Virus record (IMG/VR): IMGVR_UViG_3300049215_000527
Coordinates: 21,270 to 85,269 of that record
Direction: 5' to 3' (one strand)
DNA from: a virus
Length of the DNA: 64,000 nt
A program made the position numbers and the translations under genes. This document shows positions 17,166 to 25,515 of this stretch, in pieces (the first letter of the stretch is position 1; the number at the start of each line of letters is the position of its first letter). The notes below the pieces were generated by a model, which saw only the letters and a program-made list of their open reading frames with translations, was not told where the DNA came from and did not search any database.

Positions 17166-18149
17166 ATGACGGTCTTCGCGGTGTACATCGATCTTCCGAC
17201 CTTCCTGAACCAATCGGCAGTCAATCAGGAAACGAATAGCCTGGTGGGGATGAACACGACCCTGGTAGGGGGCAGTGGTGGCACGTATCCGGCAGGCAGC
17301 ACCACGCTCGCGGTCGGCAGCACCACGGGCATCACCAACGCCTCACCGTCGGCCAATAACCCCGCCACGACGTGGATCTTGGATGGCCTCAATAGCGAGA
17401 TCGTGAGCGTCACCGCCATCTCTGGCACGACGCTGACGCTCACGGCGGGGACGCTGGCGGCGCACACCAATGGGACCAGCATCAGTACGGCGGGCACGGC
17501 GGGATGTTTGGCCGATATGATTCACCAGGCATCGCGTGAGGTGGATAATATCTGCTGCCAAGGGCCAGAAGGGGTGACCGAGTATGATGGCACGCCGCTC
17601 TCGACTGACCGCAGCCTCTATGCCATCAGCCGTGTTGAGACCTATGAAGCGCCCTATGGCTATGCCCAATTCAATGTCGATAATGCCCTCACGATCTATC
17701 CCTATCACTTTCCCGCCCGCAGCGTCACCAGCATCACGGTGCAAGTGGGCGCCATGACGCCCGTCTCGATGGGGACGCAGTATCTCACTTTTTCCCAAGG
17801 CGGGCGGGTCGTGACCGTACCCTATGCCCAACTGACCTCGACGCCGCCCAATATTCAAAGCTATTTTGTCTATCCCTTTTCCCGCAATCAAGAAACCTTC
17901 CTGGTCATGACCTATACGGGTGGCCCCATTGCCAGTGCCAGCCTCTCTGCTGTGCCCGGCGATATCCAACGCGCCACGATGCTGCTCGTAGCGGACACGA
18001 TGGCGACCCGCAAGAACCCCTACGGTGCCGCCACGGCCCGCCTGGGCGATGAACAACACATGTTTGAACTGCGCGGCGACACGGCGGGCAAATCCCTCTT
18101 GTGGAAAGACGCCGCCCACCGTCTGCAACCCTACACGCGAAAGGTTTAG
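17166..18149 (+). CDS. Head-tail connector (gp6-like) with Ig-like insertion
   Basis: This 327-residue protein starts at the ATG after TGGAGG. The segment GCLADMIHQASREVDNICCQG (about residue 114) and the C-terminal MLLVADTMATRKNPYGAATARLGDEQ follow the layout of HK97 gp6/SPP1 gp15 connector proteins, with a helical core and a conserved C-terminal arm. Residues ~30-105 are a Thr/Gly/Ser-rich beta insertion. It would form the ring under the portal. Position after capsid and decoration genes supports this. Confidence 0.65.
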   Translation: MTVFAVYIDLPTFLNQSAVNQETNSLVGMNTTLVGGSGGTYPAGSTTLAVGSTTGITNASPSANNPATTWILDGLNSEIVSVTAISGTTLTLTAGTLAAHTNGTSISTAGTAGCLADMIHQASREVDNICCQGPEGVTEYDGTPLSTDRSLYAISRVETYEAPYGYAQFNVDNALTIYPYHFPARSVTSITVQVGAMTPVSMGTQYLTFSQGGRVVTVPYAQLTSTPPNIQSYFVYPFSRNQETFLVMTYTGGPIASASLSAVPGDIQRATMLLVADTMATRKNPYGAATARLGDEQHMFELRGDTAGKSLLWKDAAHRLQPYTRKV

Positions 18150-18152
18150 CCC

Positions 18153-18425
18153 ATGTCTGAAGCTGCCCCACCGCTGGCCCATCATGAACGCTTTCGCCGC
18201 GCCGCTGCGGCCCACCATCGGGGCTTGCCCTATGACGACGCCGAGATGCTGGCCGAAGTACGCCACGTCGAGGATGAGATCCTGCTCATGACGACCTTCA
18301 ATGGCTATGACGCCGTGCGCTCTGCCCGCGCGCAGTATCCCCAGTTCGTGGAAGATGTGCTGGCGTATCTGCATGTCAAGGCCGCCGCTGAGGCGGAGCG
18401 AGCGGCACGCACTCCCAGGAAGTGA
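18153..18425 (+). CDS. Small unknown protein of the connector cluster
   Basis: This 90-residue helical protein (HHERFRRAAAAHHRGLPYDD... LAYLHVKAAAEAERAAR) has three bases to each neighbour. No family is recognised; in this position it may be a minor head-tail joining component. Confidence 0.5.
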   Translation: MSEAAPPLAHHERFRRAAAAHHRGLPYDDAEMLAEVRHVEDEILLMTTFNGYDAVRSARAQYPQFVEDVLAYLHVKAAAEAERAARTPRK

Positions 18426-18428
18426 GCC

Positions 18429-18776
18429 ATGTGGACGACCACTGTCACCGTGCAACGGCCCGAAGGCACGACGCTTACTGATGCCACCAATCGCCCGGTG
18501 ACGCATCTACCCGTGAAGGTCGATGCCAGTAGCGGCACGTTGGCCGAAGCCATCGCCTCGGCGATGCTGCCACAGTATCACAGTGGCATCAAGTTCAAAA
18601 TCTTGGTGGATTGGCAACCCAATGCGTTGCTGAAACAGGCCGATATCTTGATCGACGAAGCGCAGATCGACCCTGACACGGGCACCTATTACAAGTATCG
18701 CGTCATTGCGCGCCCCATGAATTTTGTGGGGTCTCACCAACAACTCGAAGTCGAGACCGTGGTCGGTACGGTGTAA
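18429..18776 (+). CDS. Head-closure-like protein
   Basis: This 115-residue beta-rich protein (ATNRPVTHLPVKVDASSGTL ... KQADILIDEAQIDPDTGTYYKYRVIA) resembles small head-closure/stopper proteins by size, beta content and place between connector and tail-terminator-like genes. No diagnostic motif is visible, so this is a context call. Confidence 0.5.
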   Translation: MWTTTVTVQRPEGTTLTDATNRPVTHLPVKVDASSGTLAEAIASAMLPQYHSGIKFKILVDWQPNALLKQADILIDEAQIDPDTGTYYKYRVIARPMNFVGSHQQLEVETVVGTV

Positions 18777-18778
18777 CG

Positions 18779-19003
18779 ATGTTTCAACTCGTCTCTACCT
18801 GCCCCACCTGTGGGGCACCCCTCTTTGCGGAAACCCCCACCGCCATCTCGACCTGGGATCTCTGGCCCCACGTCCCTGCCATCACCTATACCTGCATCTG
18901 TCGCCTGAGTGCGGAGCCACTGCCCACGGAAACACCCCTAGAGCCGTACTGCCGCCCCAAGCGGAAACCTTCTGCCTTCGGTGGCAGCAGTCTGCGAGAT
19001 TAA
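18779..19003 (+). CDS. Small zinc-ribbon-like protein
   Basis: This 74-residue protein has CPTCG near the N-terminus and CIC plus a lone C further on, which could form one zinc site. It starts two bases after the preceding stop and ends one base before the next start. Function unknown. Confidence 0.5.
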   Translation: MFQLVSTCPTCGAPLFAETPTAISTWDLWPHVPAITYTCICRLSAEPLPTETPLEPYCRPKRKPSAFGGSSLRD

Positions 19004-19004
19004 C

Positions 19005-19553
19005 ATGAGTTACACCCCCACCACCTTCGCCGATCTCGCCGCGTGGCAACTCACGGTGCAAAACGAGGTACAGATCGGCGGGTCGAGTCCCTTTCCCCTC
19101 ATGACGGCGAACGACGCCGCGCTGTATGGCGCGACCCTCACCTTCGGCACCGATGTCGCGATCTTTATCGGTGTTCCCAAAGACCTCAAGACGCTCTATC
19201 CCTATCAATGCTGGCTCACCCCCTTGAGCGAAAACGTCTATCGCAAGACATTGGGCGGTTATGTCTTCGATGAGATTGAAGTGGCCATCGTCGTTGCGGG
19301 GAACTGGACGACCAATGCGTATGCCGTCCAAAAACAGATCTACGCCATTCGTGATGTGTTTGAGACCGTCATCGCGAAACATGCCGAGCAGCCCAATGCC
19401 GCCGAAGTCGTCGGCGCGAAGTGGGGCGCATCGGGCAGTAGTGGCTCGCACGGTTTTTATATGTTGGAAGAGATCGGCTACGGCTGGTACTGCTGGCGCA
19501 CCACGCGCTGGATGCGCCGCCAATGGATCGTGCAAGGCAACGTGCAACAATAA
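19005..19553 (+). CDS. Tail-terminator / tail-completion-like protein
   Basis: This 182-residue protein starts MSYTPTTFADLAAWQ. Its size, mixed alpha-beta character and place between the connector set and the tail tube gene fit a tail-terminator. No motif confirms it. An upstream in-frame start would overlap the zinc-ribbon gene and is not needed. Confidence 0.45.
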   Translation: MSYTPTTFADLAAWQLTVQNEVQIGGSSPFPLMTANDAALYGATLTFGTDVAIFIGVPKDLKTLYPYQCWLTPLSENVYRKTLGGYVFDEIEVAIVVAGNWTTNAYAVQKQIYAIRDVFETVIAKHAEQPNAAEVVGAKWGASGSSGSHGFYMLEEIGYGWYCWRTTRWMRRQWIVQGNVQQ

Positions 19554-19578
19554 GACCAACCCCACCAATAACACCATC

Positions 19579-19600
19579 GGCCAGCCCCAAAAGGCTGGCC
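19579..19600 (+). other. Intergenic hairpin
   Basis: GGCCAGCC/GGCTGGCC stem with a CCAAAA loop lies in the 82-nt gap before the next gene. It belongs to the series of hairpins in this operon. Confidence 0.45.
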
Positions 19601-19635
19601 TCTGCCATCCCACTTTACCCCCACGAGGTACCCGC

Positions 19636-19920
19636 ATGCCCAAAAAGCCTGATCCCGCACCCATTGTTTACCAGCCCGAAGATCCGCCCCCCGTCCCCGA
19701 ACGTGTCCTGGTCGGCGGCACGGAAACGGGCCTGCCGCAGGGTCTGCACCTCAACGGCCAGTTCTACGCCACACGCCTCTCTGATGGCCGTCTGGTCGTG
19801 GAAGGGCTGCCCGACAGCCTCATGGCCCGCTATTATCCCGACCTCTTTCCTCCCGCCCTTCCCGTGGCGGCTGACCCTGTGGCGGATCTCCCGCCCCCAC
19901 CAACGATAACTGAGGTATAA
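19636..19920 (+). CDS. Small proline-rich protein before the tail tube gene
   Basis: This 94-residue protein (MPKKPDPAPIVYQPEDPPPV ... LPDSLMARYYPDLFPP) starts after a GAGGT ribosome site and ends three bases before the tail tube gene. The middle GLHLNGQFYATRLSDGRLVV looks like a short beta hairpin. Function unknown. Confidence 0.5.
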   Translation: MPKKPDPAPIVYQPEDPPPVPERVLVGGTETGLPQGLHLNGQFYATRLSDGRLVVEGLPDSLMARYYPDLFPPALPVAADPVADLPPPPTITEV

Positions 19921-19923
19921 GCC

Positions 19924-21549
19924 ATGCCAAGTACACCTCGTGGGTATAATCTTTTCGTGCAGGAGAATACGAGCGGGCTGCAACAACTGCTCACCGCCAC
20001 CGCCGTTTCTGCACTCCCTGTTGGCCTCACATCCAGCACGGCGCTGACCGCTGCCACCACGGGCATGCACCTGCTCATCCGCATCTACAACCACACCGCC
20101 ACAGGCACCATTACCGTGGCAGGCACGGCCCCGCTCACGGGTGGCGCGGTGAGTGAGACCACGCCCACCATTCCGGTTATGGAATCGCCTGGCACCTATT
20201 ACGACTATGTGACAACGAGCGTCTATGCCACCGTCACGGCCAGCACGGGCATCTCGGTGAGCGGCCTCACGGGGGGCAGTATCACCATCTATGGCATCCA
20301 GGCCGCCTCACGGGGTATGCCATTAGAGGTGAAATTGACCGACAAAAATAGCGTCTATGTCCCCGTGGCGCAACGCGGCGATTTCAGTCAGTCCCACGTG
20401 CGCGCCCTCAAGACGGCGGACAATCCTGAATGGGAGGCAACGGGTGCCCTGTGGCCGGATAGTGCCTCCCTTATCATCCCAGGGGCCTGGTCTACCTCGC
20501 CCACCTCGACGCAGTTGCCCGGCAGCGCCATCAGTATCTTGGCCAGTACGGGCATCACCACAGGGTCAAATGCCAGCGCCGCCAACCAGCCCACGGCGCC
20601 CGGCATGATCCTGAAATGCGTCATCTCCTCCTCGCCCACGACGGCGGCGACGGTGAGCGTCACAGGTACCAACCTCTATGGCGAGACCATCACCGAGGTG
20701 GTCGTGCCCAGCACCAAGAGCAACGGCACTTACTACTCGCAGAACTCCTTTGCCAGCATCGCTTCGAGCGGCATCGTGTATGGCAGCTTTGGCGCAGGCA
20801 ACTTGGTGATATCGGGTATCTTTGGCGCGACGCTTTCGGGCAACCTCGCCAACGCCCCCTACAGCACCTTTGCCATTGGCCAGTATGACGGCATCGGCAG
20901 TTACGTCGCGCCGTGGGCCACGGTGGAATCGTGGGAGATCACGGGTGGCATGGACAAGGAGTGTATGATCGCCCTCAAGGGTCCCTGTCAAGCCGTCCTG
21001 CCTGTGGGTGTGTATTCCACCACCACCAGCCAAATCCCCGCCCTGGTCAACCCCATCGACGAGCCCATCGTGGGCTGGCGTTCCCTCGTCTTCATCGACG
21101 CCATCAGTGGCACGGCGGGCACGACGCAGTTTTTGGACGTGATGGAGTGGAAAGTAGCGGGCGTCATGAAGACCAAGACGACGCACCGCTCAGCCTTCAA
21201 TCCCCCTGCGACGTTCTGGTCGGCACTGGACTATGGTCGCCACGAACTCTCCTGCGAACTGAAAGTCTATATGGATGCTACGGCGTACCAGAACGAGTAT
21301 GCCCTCGCATTCAAACAGGGCAAGAAGCGCCTCGTGCAGATCCAGCTCTACGGCGGGCCGAACCTCTCGGCGGCCAACCAGCAGGGCTTGACGCTGACCT
21401 TCCCCTGCGAATGGGTGGAAGATCCCCAGCGCGTCTTCACCCTCAATCAGGAGTATGTCGAACTGACGCTCAAGGGTGATATCTACCGCGATGACGCCCT
21501 GGGCTATGACTTCAACTACTCCTGGAACACGCGCTTCCCCACGTACTAG
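19924..21549 (+). CDS. Major tail (tube) protein with Ig-like domains
   Basis: This 541-residue protein begins with a short linker and two Thr/Ser/Gly-rich beta segments (about residues 20-120 and 195-290) resembling Ig-like adornments. The rest (about 125-190 and 310-541) is a mixed beta fold. It contains WEITGGMDKECMIALKGPC and a C-terminal LVQIQLYGGPNL...GLTLTFPCEW...YVELTLKGDIYRDDALGYDF, the typical closing strands of siphovirus tail tube proteins. It precedes the tail-assembly region and the tape measure gene, as expected. Confidence 0.7.
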   Translation: MPSTPRGYNLFVQENTSGLQQLLTATAVSALPVGLTSSTALTAATTGMHLLIRIYNHTATGTITVAGTAPLTGGAVSETTPTIPVMESPGTYYDYVTTSVYATVTASTGISVSGLTGGSITIYGIQAASRGMPLEVKLTDKNSVYVPVAQRGDFSQSHVRALKTADNPEWEATGALWPDSASLIIPGAWSTSPTSTQLPGSAISILASTGITTGSNASAANQPTAPGMILKCVISSSPTTAATVSVTGTNLYGETITEVVVPSTKSNGTYYSQNSFASIASSGIVYGSFGAGNLVISGIFGATLSGNLANAPYSTFAIGQYDGIGSYVAPWATVESWEITGGMDKECMIALKGPCQAVLPVGVYSTTTSQIPALVNPIDEPIVGWRSLVFIDAISGTAGTTQFLDVMEWKVAGVMKTKTTHRSAFNPPATFWSALDYGRHELSCELKVYMDATAYQNEYALAFKQGKKRLVQIQLYGGPNLSAANQQGLTLTFPCEWVEDPQRVFTLNQEYVELTLKGDIYRDDALGYDFNYSWNTRFPTY

Positions 21550-21562
21550 GTTGGTTCATGCA

Positions 21563-21592
21563 ATCCTGCCAAGTGTCATTACTTGGCAGGAT
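21563..21592. terminator. Bidirectional hairpin between convergent genes
   Basis: A perfect 12-bp stem ATCCTGCCAAGT/ACTTGGCAGGAT with a 6-nt loop lies between the rightward tail tube gene and the leftward cassette. Position between convergent genes suggests two-way termination, although T-tracts are weak. Confidence 0.6.
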
Positions 21593-21600
21593 ATGGCTGG

Positions 21601-21885
21601 CTACGGATGTGACGCCCATGCGTCGGTGTCCTGATATGTCTCTGTCAGGATCTCTTCCACATTCGCTTGCAGTGAGGGTGGCGATGTGCGAACCCAATTC
21701 GGTTGCCACTCGTCCTGCTCATAACGTACTTCTGCATCAGGATATGCGCGCATAATGCGTTCCGTGGCGAGGTCGCAATAGGCAGTTACGAGGGTAGGGT
21801 CATCTGTCACTTGCTGGGCAAGTTCCGTGTCGTCGCTCCCGACAAAGAGGCCGGGGTTTTGGTTAAAGGTGATTACCTGTCGCAT
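21601..21885 (-). CDS. Unknown protein, last gene of leftward cassette
   Basis: This 94-residue acidic protein (MRQVITFNQNPGLFVGSDDT...) overlaps the end of the RHH gene by 13 bases. No family recognised. Being co-transcribed with a ribbon-helix-helix-like protein, it may be part of an accessory (moron) unit. Confidence 0.55.
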   Translation of the reverse strand: MRQVITFNQNPGLFVGSDDTELAQQVTDDPTLVTAYCDLATERIMRAYPDAEVRYEQDEWQPNWVRTSPPSLQANVEEILTETYQDTDAWASHP

Positions 21886-22400
21886 GGCTGCTCTCCATTC
21901 TTTGCCGTATTGAGGAGGCGATAAATCGCATCACTCATGCTCTCGCGCGGTCCGCGCTGCGCATCGAGCCACGCGAAAAGATCCTCTGAGATCATGGCGG
22001 CGATGCGATGAGAGCGTCCTTGCGATGGCCGTCCCATTACTGGGCGCGGTTCTGGTGTGGAGAGAATCATTTTCATGGCCAGCATGACTTCGTTTTGTTG
22101 ATCGCGTGCCACCGCAATACTGCGCCCGAACTGATGATTCCACAGCCCGTCGACCAGCAATTCCACAAAAGCGGCAATGCGTTGGCGTTGCGGTTCGGTA
22201 GGATAACGTCCATCAAGTTGTGTTTGCAGCCAATCGGCACATTGGCCGCATATGCCCATTTGCAGATCATCATCCTCAGCACCATCGCTGACTAGACCTG
22301 CATCAATGGTTGAAAGCAATGCCTGATAGGCCGTGCGCATGAGGGCATATGGATCAATAGTCGAGATATCCCGTAAGGCGCGAGCGATGTCTTGATACAT
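21873..22400 (-). CDS. Protein with C-terminal ribbon-helix-helix-like domain
   Basis: This 175-residue protein starts at the ATG overlapping the upstream stop (TAATG). The N-terminal part has CGQCADW and is helical. The last ~45 residues, beginning GRSHRIAAMISEDLFAWLDA and ending SMSDAIYRLLN, fit a ribbon-helix-helix DNA-binding fold. It could be the repressor of its own promoter, whose spacer holds a palindrome. Confidence 0.55.
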   Translation of the reverse strand: MYQDIARALRDISTIDPYALMRTAYQALLSTIDAGLVSDGAEDDDLQMGICGQCADWLQTQLDGRYPTEPQRQRIAAFVELLVDGLWNHQFGRSIAVARDQQNEVMLAMKMILSTPEPRPVMGRPSQGRSHRIAAMISEDLFAWLDAQRGPRESMSDAIYRLLNTAKNGEQPCDR

Positions 22401-22705
22401 TAGTAGCGCTCCCATCCATCCAACGCCGCCATGCCATCACCGCCCGCCATATGCGGATCGTAAGCCGTGATATAGCGGGCATTATGCTCAATCGAAACGC
22501 CGTCCATATCGGTCGCCCATGCACTGCTCGCAGCAACAGCAATGTAGATGTCGCGTTGTGCCTTGGGGGCGAATCCCGGCCCTTCCCAAGTATAGCCTGC
22601 TTCTTGCAAACGTGCTTGGAACGCTTCGCTCGTTACCCAGAGCATATCGCCGTTGCCCAGATACGCCTGGTATGCATCGACATAAATGTTGTAGTCTAGT
22701 TCCAT
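22400..22705 (-). CDS. Unknown protein, first gene of leftward cassette
   Basis: This 101-residue protein (MELDYNIYVDAYQAYLGNGD...) has an AAGAAGGA ribosome site and follows the consensus promoter by about 38 bases. No family recognised. Mixed acidic/aromatic composition; probably cytoplasmic. Confidence 0.6.
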   Translation of the reverse strand: MELDYNIYVDAYQAYLGNGDMLWVTSEAFQARLQEAGYTWEGPGFAPKAQRDIYIAVAASSAWATDMDGVSIEHNARYITAYDPHMAGGDGMAALDGWERY

Positions 22706-22749
22706 TGCCGTGTCCTTCTTTCGTTTCGTTTGTCCCTATCGACATTCTT

Positions 22750-22778
22750 ATTATATACATTGCTGCAATGTATGTCAA
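22750..22778 (-). promoter_or_regulatory. Consensus sigma-70 promoter with palindrome filling the spacer
   Basis: On the minus strand TTGACA (22778-22773) and TATAAT (22755-22750) are separated by exactly 17 bp. That spacer, TACATTGCAGCAATGTA, is a perfect palindrome around one base. A repressor bound there would block RNA polymerase directly. It drives the three-gene leftward cassette. Confidence 0.85.
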
Positions 22779-22852
22779 GCCCTTGGTACCCCAGTTTCAC
22801 CAAGGTGAAGATTTCTTCACCTAACCCACCCACAGAAAGAGAGCACCATCCC

Positions 22853-23464
22853 ATGCCCGTCTCCCACGCTATCAGCACCCGCGAGACCATTGATCTCCAC
22901 GCCCCCTGGTGGTCGCCAAAGCGCACCCAGGACGGCACGCTCACCACGCCAGAGGTTGGCCCCGATGATGAGGGCCGCTACGTTGAACGCTGCGTCATCT
23001 ATGCCCAACTGTTTCATATCGATGAGGAGTGGGCACAGGGCAAGTCGCTGGGCAAGTTCGATATGAAGAAGAAGGCGATGGACCCCATGCAGGCCGCCAA
23101 AGCGCCGCGTTTCCTGTTGCAACGCATGGTGCAAGAAATTACCGACCCCACAGGCCACCCCCTGCCCAAGACCGCCACGGGCGATCATGGCGAGGCGATC
23201 TACAGCGAGGCATTCTTCGCAGGGATGTTTTCGCAAGACACCACCTGGATCAGCGAACAGATCAACGCCCTCAAAGAGCCGCCCGTCCCCGTGATCGACG
23301 CCGATGTGGCGGTGGCCGAGAAACGCGAGGAACGGTACCTGCACCTCGTAGGGCAAGGGTATGGCGACGATCACCCCCTGGTGACACGCATCGGCGCGCG
23401 CGACGCGGAGGTGGTCGCTCAGGAACGGTTTCCTGGCGATGGTGCAAGCGATCTTTACGAGTGA
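22853..23464 (+). CDS. Tail-assembly chaperone-like protein
   Basis: This 203-residue protein starts MPVSHAISTRETIDLHAPWW and lies between the tail tube and tape measure genes, where the gpG-type chaperone is encoded in most siphoviruses. It overlaps the next frame by 26 bases. The relation is +1, not the usual -1, and no slippery heptamer is visible in the overlap. The call is from position and size only. A GGTGAAGA/TCTTCACC inverted repeat lies at about 22803-22820 upstream. Confidence 0.45.
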   Translation: MPVSHAISTRETIDLHAPWWSPKRTQDGTLTTPEVGPDDEGRYVERCVIYAQLFHIDEEWAQGKSLGKFDMKKKAMDPMQAAKAPRFLLQRMVQEITDPTGHPLPKTATGDHGEAIYSEAFFAGMFSQDTTWISEQINALKEPPVPVIDADVAVAEKREERYLHLVGQGYGDDHPLVTRIGARDAEVVAQERFPGDGASDLYE

Positions 23465-23735
23465 GCCACTCTCCCGCGAGTTTCAGTTAGATGATGCGGA
23501 GATCGAGGCTGATCTGGATCTGTTCGTGAAGGAAGCCATCCTCGACTATCGGGTCTGCGAGAAGCGCGGCTACGCCTTCCTGCATGACCACCCGCCGACC
23601 GCAGCGTATGTGTGGCGCACCGAAGCCATTCTGGCGGCGGAGGCAGCGGCCACGGCGCACATCGAGAACAAGCACGCCCAACGGCTCAAGGCCGAGTCTG
23701 ATGCGCTCAAAAGCCAGATGCACACCCGCCGCTAA
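23439..23735 (+). CDS. Second tail-assembly chaperone-like protein
   Basis: This 98-residue protein starts at an ATG inside the end of the previous gene and is rich in Ala/Glu helices at its C-terminus. It could be the partner chaperone, made by re-initiation or a frameshift. No family recognised. Confidence 0.45.
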   Translation: MVQAIFTSEPLSREFQLDDAEIEADLDLFVKEAILDYRVCEKRGYAFLHDHPPTAAYVWRTEAILAAEAAATAHIENKHAQRLKAESDALKSQMHTRR

Positions 23736-23748
23736 AGGATACCTCGCC

Positions 23749-25500
23749 ATGACCGATCTTGCCACCCTACGCACCCGTCTCATGGCCATTCGTGCCGCCC
23801 TGCCAGACTCGCCAGAGGTGGCGCTCTTGCGGGCGTACCTGCCCACGGCACCGGACCCCGCACGGGTGGCGCTGGCCATCGCGTATCTGCAAGAGGCGGC
23901 GGTGACACGGTACGAGGGGCAAGAGATTGTGCGCGGCCCCAACGGGCGCATCGTGGGCAATATCGGTGTAGGTTTGGGTGCGGAGCGATCTGCACATGTC
24001 CTCATGAATCGTTACGGCGACCATGTGGCAAAAGGGAAAGATCCGGAAACGTTTACCCACAAAGGACTACACGGCACAAAGGACGTTGATGCCCATTTGC
24101 AAGAACTCGGTCATAAGGCCGATGCCCATGCGGCGGCGTACACCTCACAGCAAGTGGATAAGTTGATGGCACTCCATGCCCAGGCGGAAGAGGCACTGAT
24201 GCGTGGCCTGGCACTGGGGTTTGCGACCAAAGCTGAGGCTGCCAAGGCGGCACGGGAGCAAGATGTCCTCAAAGCACACCTGCACCGTGTGGCAAGCCGA
24301 TCCCCCGCCCAACGCGACCGCATCAATCAGTATCTCAACGGTCGCCGCGCGGCACGGGATCAGATTGCGCGAGACATCGACCGTGCCAAGTTGCAACAGA
24401 TGGCGGCGAAACTGCGCGAACACCAGCAAGCCGCAGTCGAGGTGACGCGCTACGCGGGACAGGTAGCGATTCATGGCGCAGGTGGCCGTATCATCACCAA
24501 TGTGAGCGCAGGTGGTGGCAAAACACCAACGGGCGGCGGGGCGAAATCTGCCAGAGTCCCCTCGGCCAGCAAGCCCCCCAAGGCCAGTGGCGCGAAGGCG
24601 GGTAAGGCCACCAGCGCCAAAGCGTCCTCACAGGAAGTCAAACAGATCCCCATCGCCGCCATCCACACGGGCCTCAACCCGCGCGAGTTCTTCGACCCCG
24701 CCAAGATCGCCGAACTGGCACAGAGCATCAAAGGGCATGGCCTGTTGCAACCCATCAGTGTGCGGCCCCACGAGGGCGGGTATCAAGTCATTGCGGGTGA
24801 GCGGCGCCTGCGCGCGCTGCAAGCCTTGGGCATGACGCATGCCCCCGTCATTGTCCATCAGGTGGATGATCAGACGGCGCATGAGTTGGCGTTGATTGAG
24901 AACATTAACCGCGAGGATATGCGGCCCGGCGAGACAGCCCGCGCCTATCAGAACTTGCTCAATAGCGGCATGACGATCAAGGCCCTGGCCGAACGCACGG
25001 GCAAATCCACCGATGCCATCCAGGCCCACCTCGACCTCTTGACGCTGCCCATCCACCTGCAAGCGTTGGTGGATAAGGGCAAGCTGTCAATGGGGGTCAT
25101 CCGTGGCTTGGCCCGCCTCAGTCCTAAAGGGCAGGAGGCGGCGGCAGAGCGCATCTTGCGCGATGACCTGGGCGTGAAGAGCGCCAATCGCCTCATCAAG
25201 ACCATCAGCGAACGCGAATCCCAGACCAGTCTCTTTAGCGAGGTGCAGCCCGTGAGTCAAGCCGCCCATGACGCCCAAGCCGCATACCAAGACACCATGA
25301 CCCGCCTCACCGAGATGCTGTCTGGCATGGATGACGCCCACGTAACGTTGGCCGCCCAAGCGACTGACACCCCGTTACGGGAATCCGAGCGGTTGGGGCT
25401 GATGATCAAGCAACTGCAACGCATGCAGGGGGCAATGGAGACGGAGCATTACCGCCGCGCCGAACGCTCGGCACGGGCCACGCTGGTGCGGATCAGATGA
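23749..25500 (+). CDS. Structural-operon protein with canonical ParB/Srx domain
   Basis: This 583-residue protein has an AAAGGA ribosome site. The N-terminal half is helical and holds two copies of a motif, RYEGQEIVRGPNGRIVGN (about residue 54) and RYAGQVAIHGAGGRIITN (about 234), also seen in neighbouring structural proteins. From about residue 298 it is a ParB/Spo0J domain: KQIPIAAIHTGLNPREFF, then LLQPISVRP, then the CTP-binding AGERRLRALQALG (about 349), then ENINREDMRPGE, then an HTH (about 408-435, TIKALAERTGKSTDAIQAHL). ParB is a CTP-dependent clamp that loads at parS. Finding it between tail chaperone and gp10-like genes is unusual. Function in virions or in genome maintenance is inferred. 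Confidence 0.8.
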   Translation: MTDLATLRTRLMAIRAALPDSPEVALLRAYLPTAPDPARVALAIAYLQEAAVTRYEGQEIVRGPNGRIVGNIGVGLGAERSAHVLMNRYGDHVAKGKDPETFTHKGLHGTKDVDAHLQELGHKADAHAAAYTSQQVDKLMALHAQAEEALMRGLALGFATKAEAAKAAREQDVLKAHLHRVASRSPAQRDRINQYLNGRRAARDQIARDIDRAKLQQMAAKLREHQQAAVEVTRYAGQVAIHGAGGRIITNVSAGGGKTPTGGGAKSARVPSASKPPKASGAKAGKATSAKASSQEVKQIPIAAIHTGLNPREFFDPAKIAELAQSIKGHGLLQPISVRPHEGGYQVIAGERRLRALQALGMTHAPVIVHQVDDQTAHELALIENINREDMRPGETARAYQNLLNSGMTIKALAERTGKSTDAIQAHLDLLTLPIHLQALVDKGKLSMGVIRGLARLSPKGQEAAAERILRDDLGVKSANRLIKTISERESQTSLFSEVQPVSQAAHDAQAAYQDTMTRLTEMLSGMDDAHVTLAAQATDTPLRESERLGLMIKQLQRMQGAMETEHYRRAERSARATLVRIR

Positions 25501-25515
25501 GGGAGGGATAAGGAT

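Noticed and set aside
22730-22852. Upstream start for the chaperone-like gene in the promoter region
   Set aside because: The added residues are translated from the leftward promoter and operator; ATG 22853 is more plausible.
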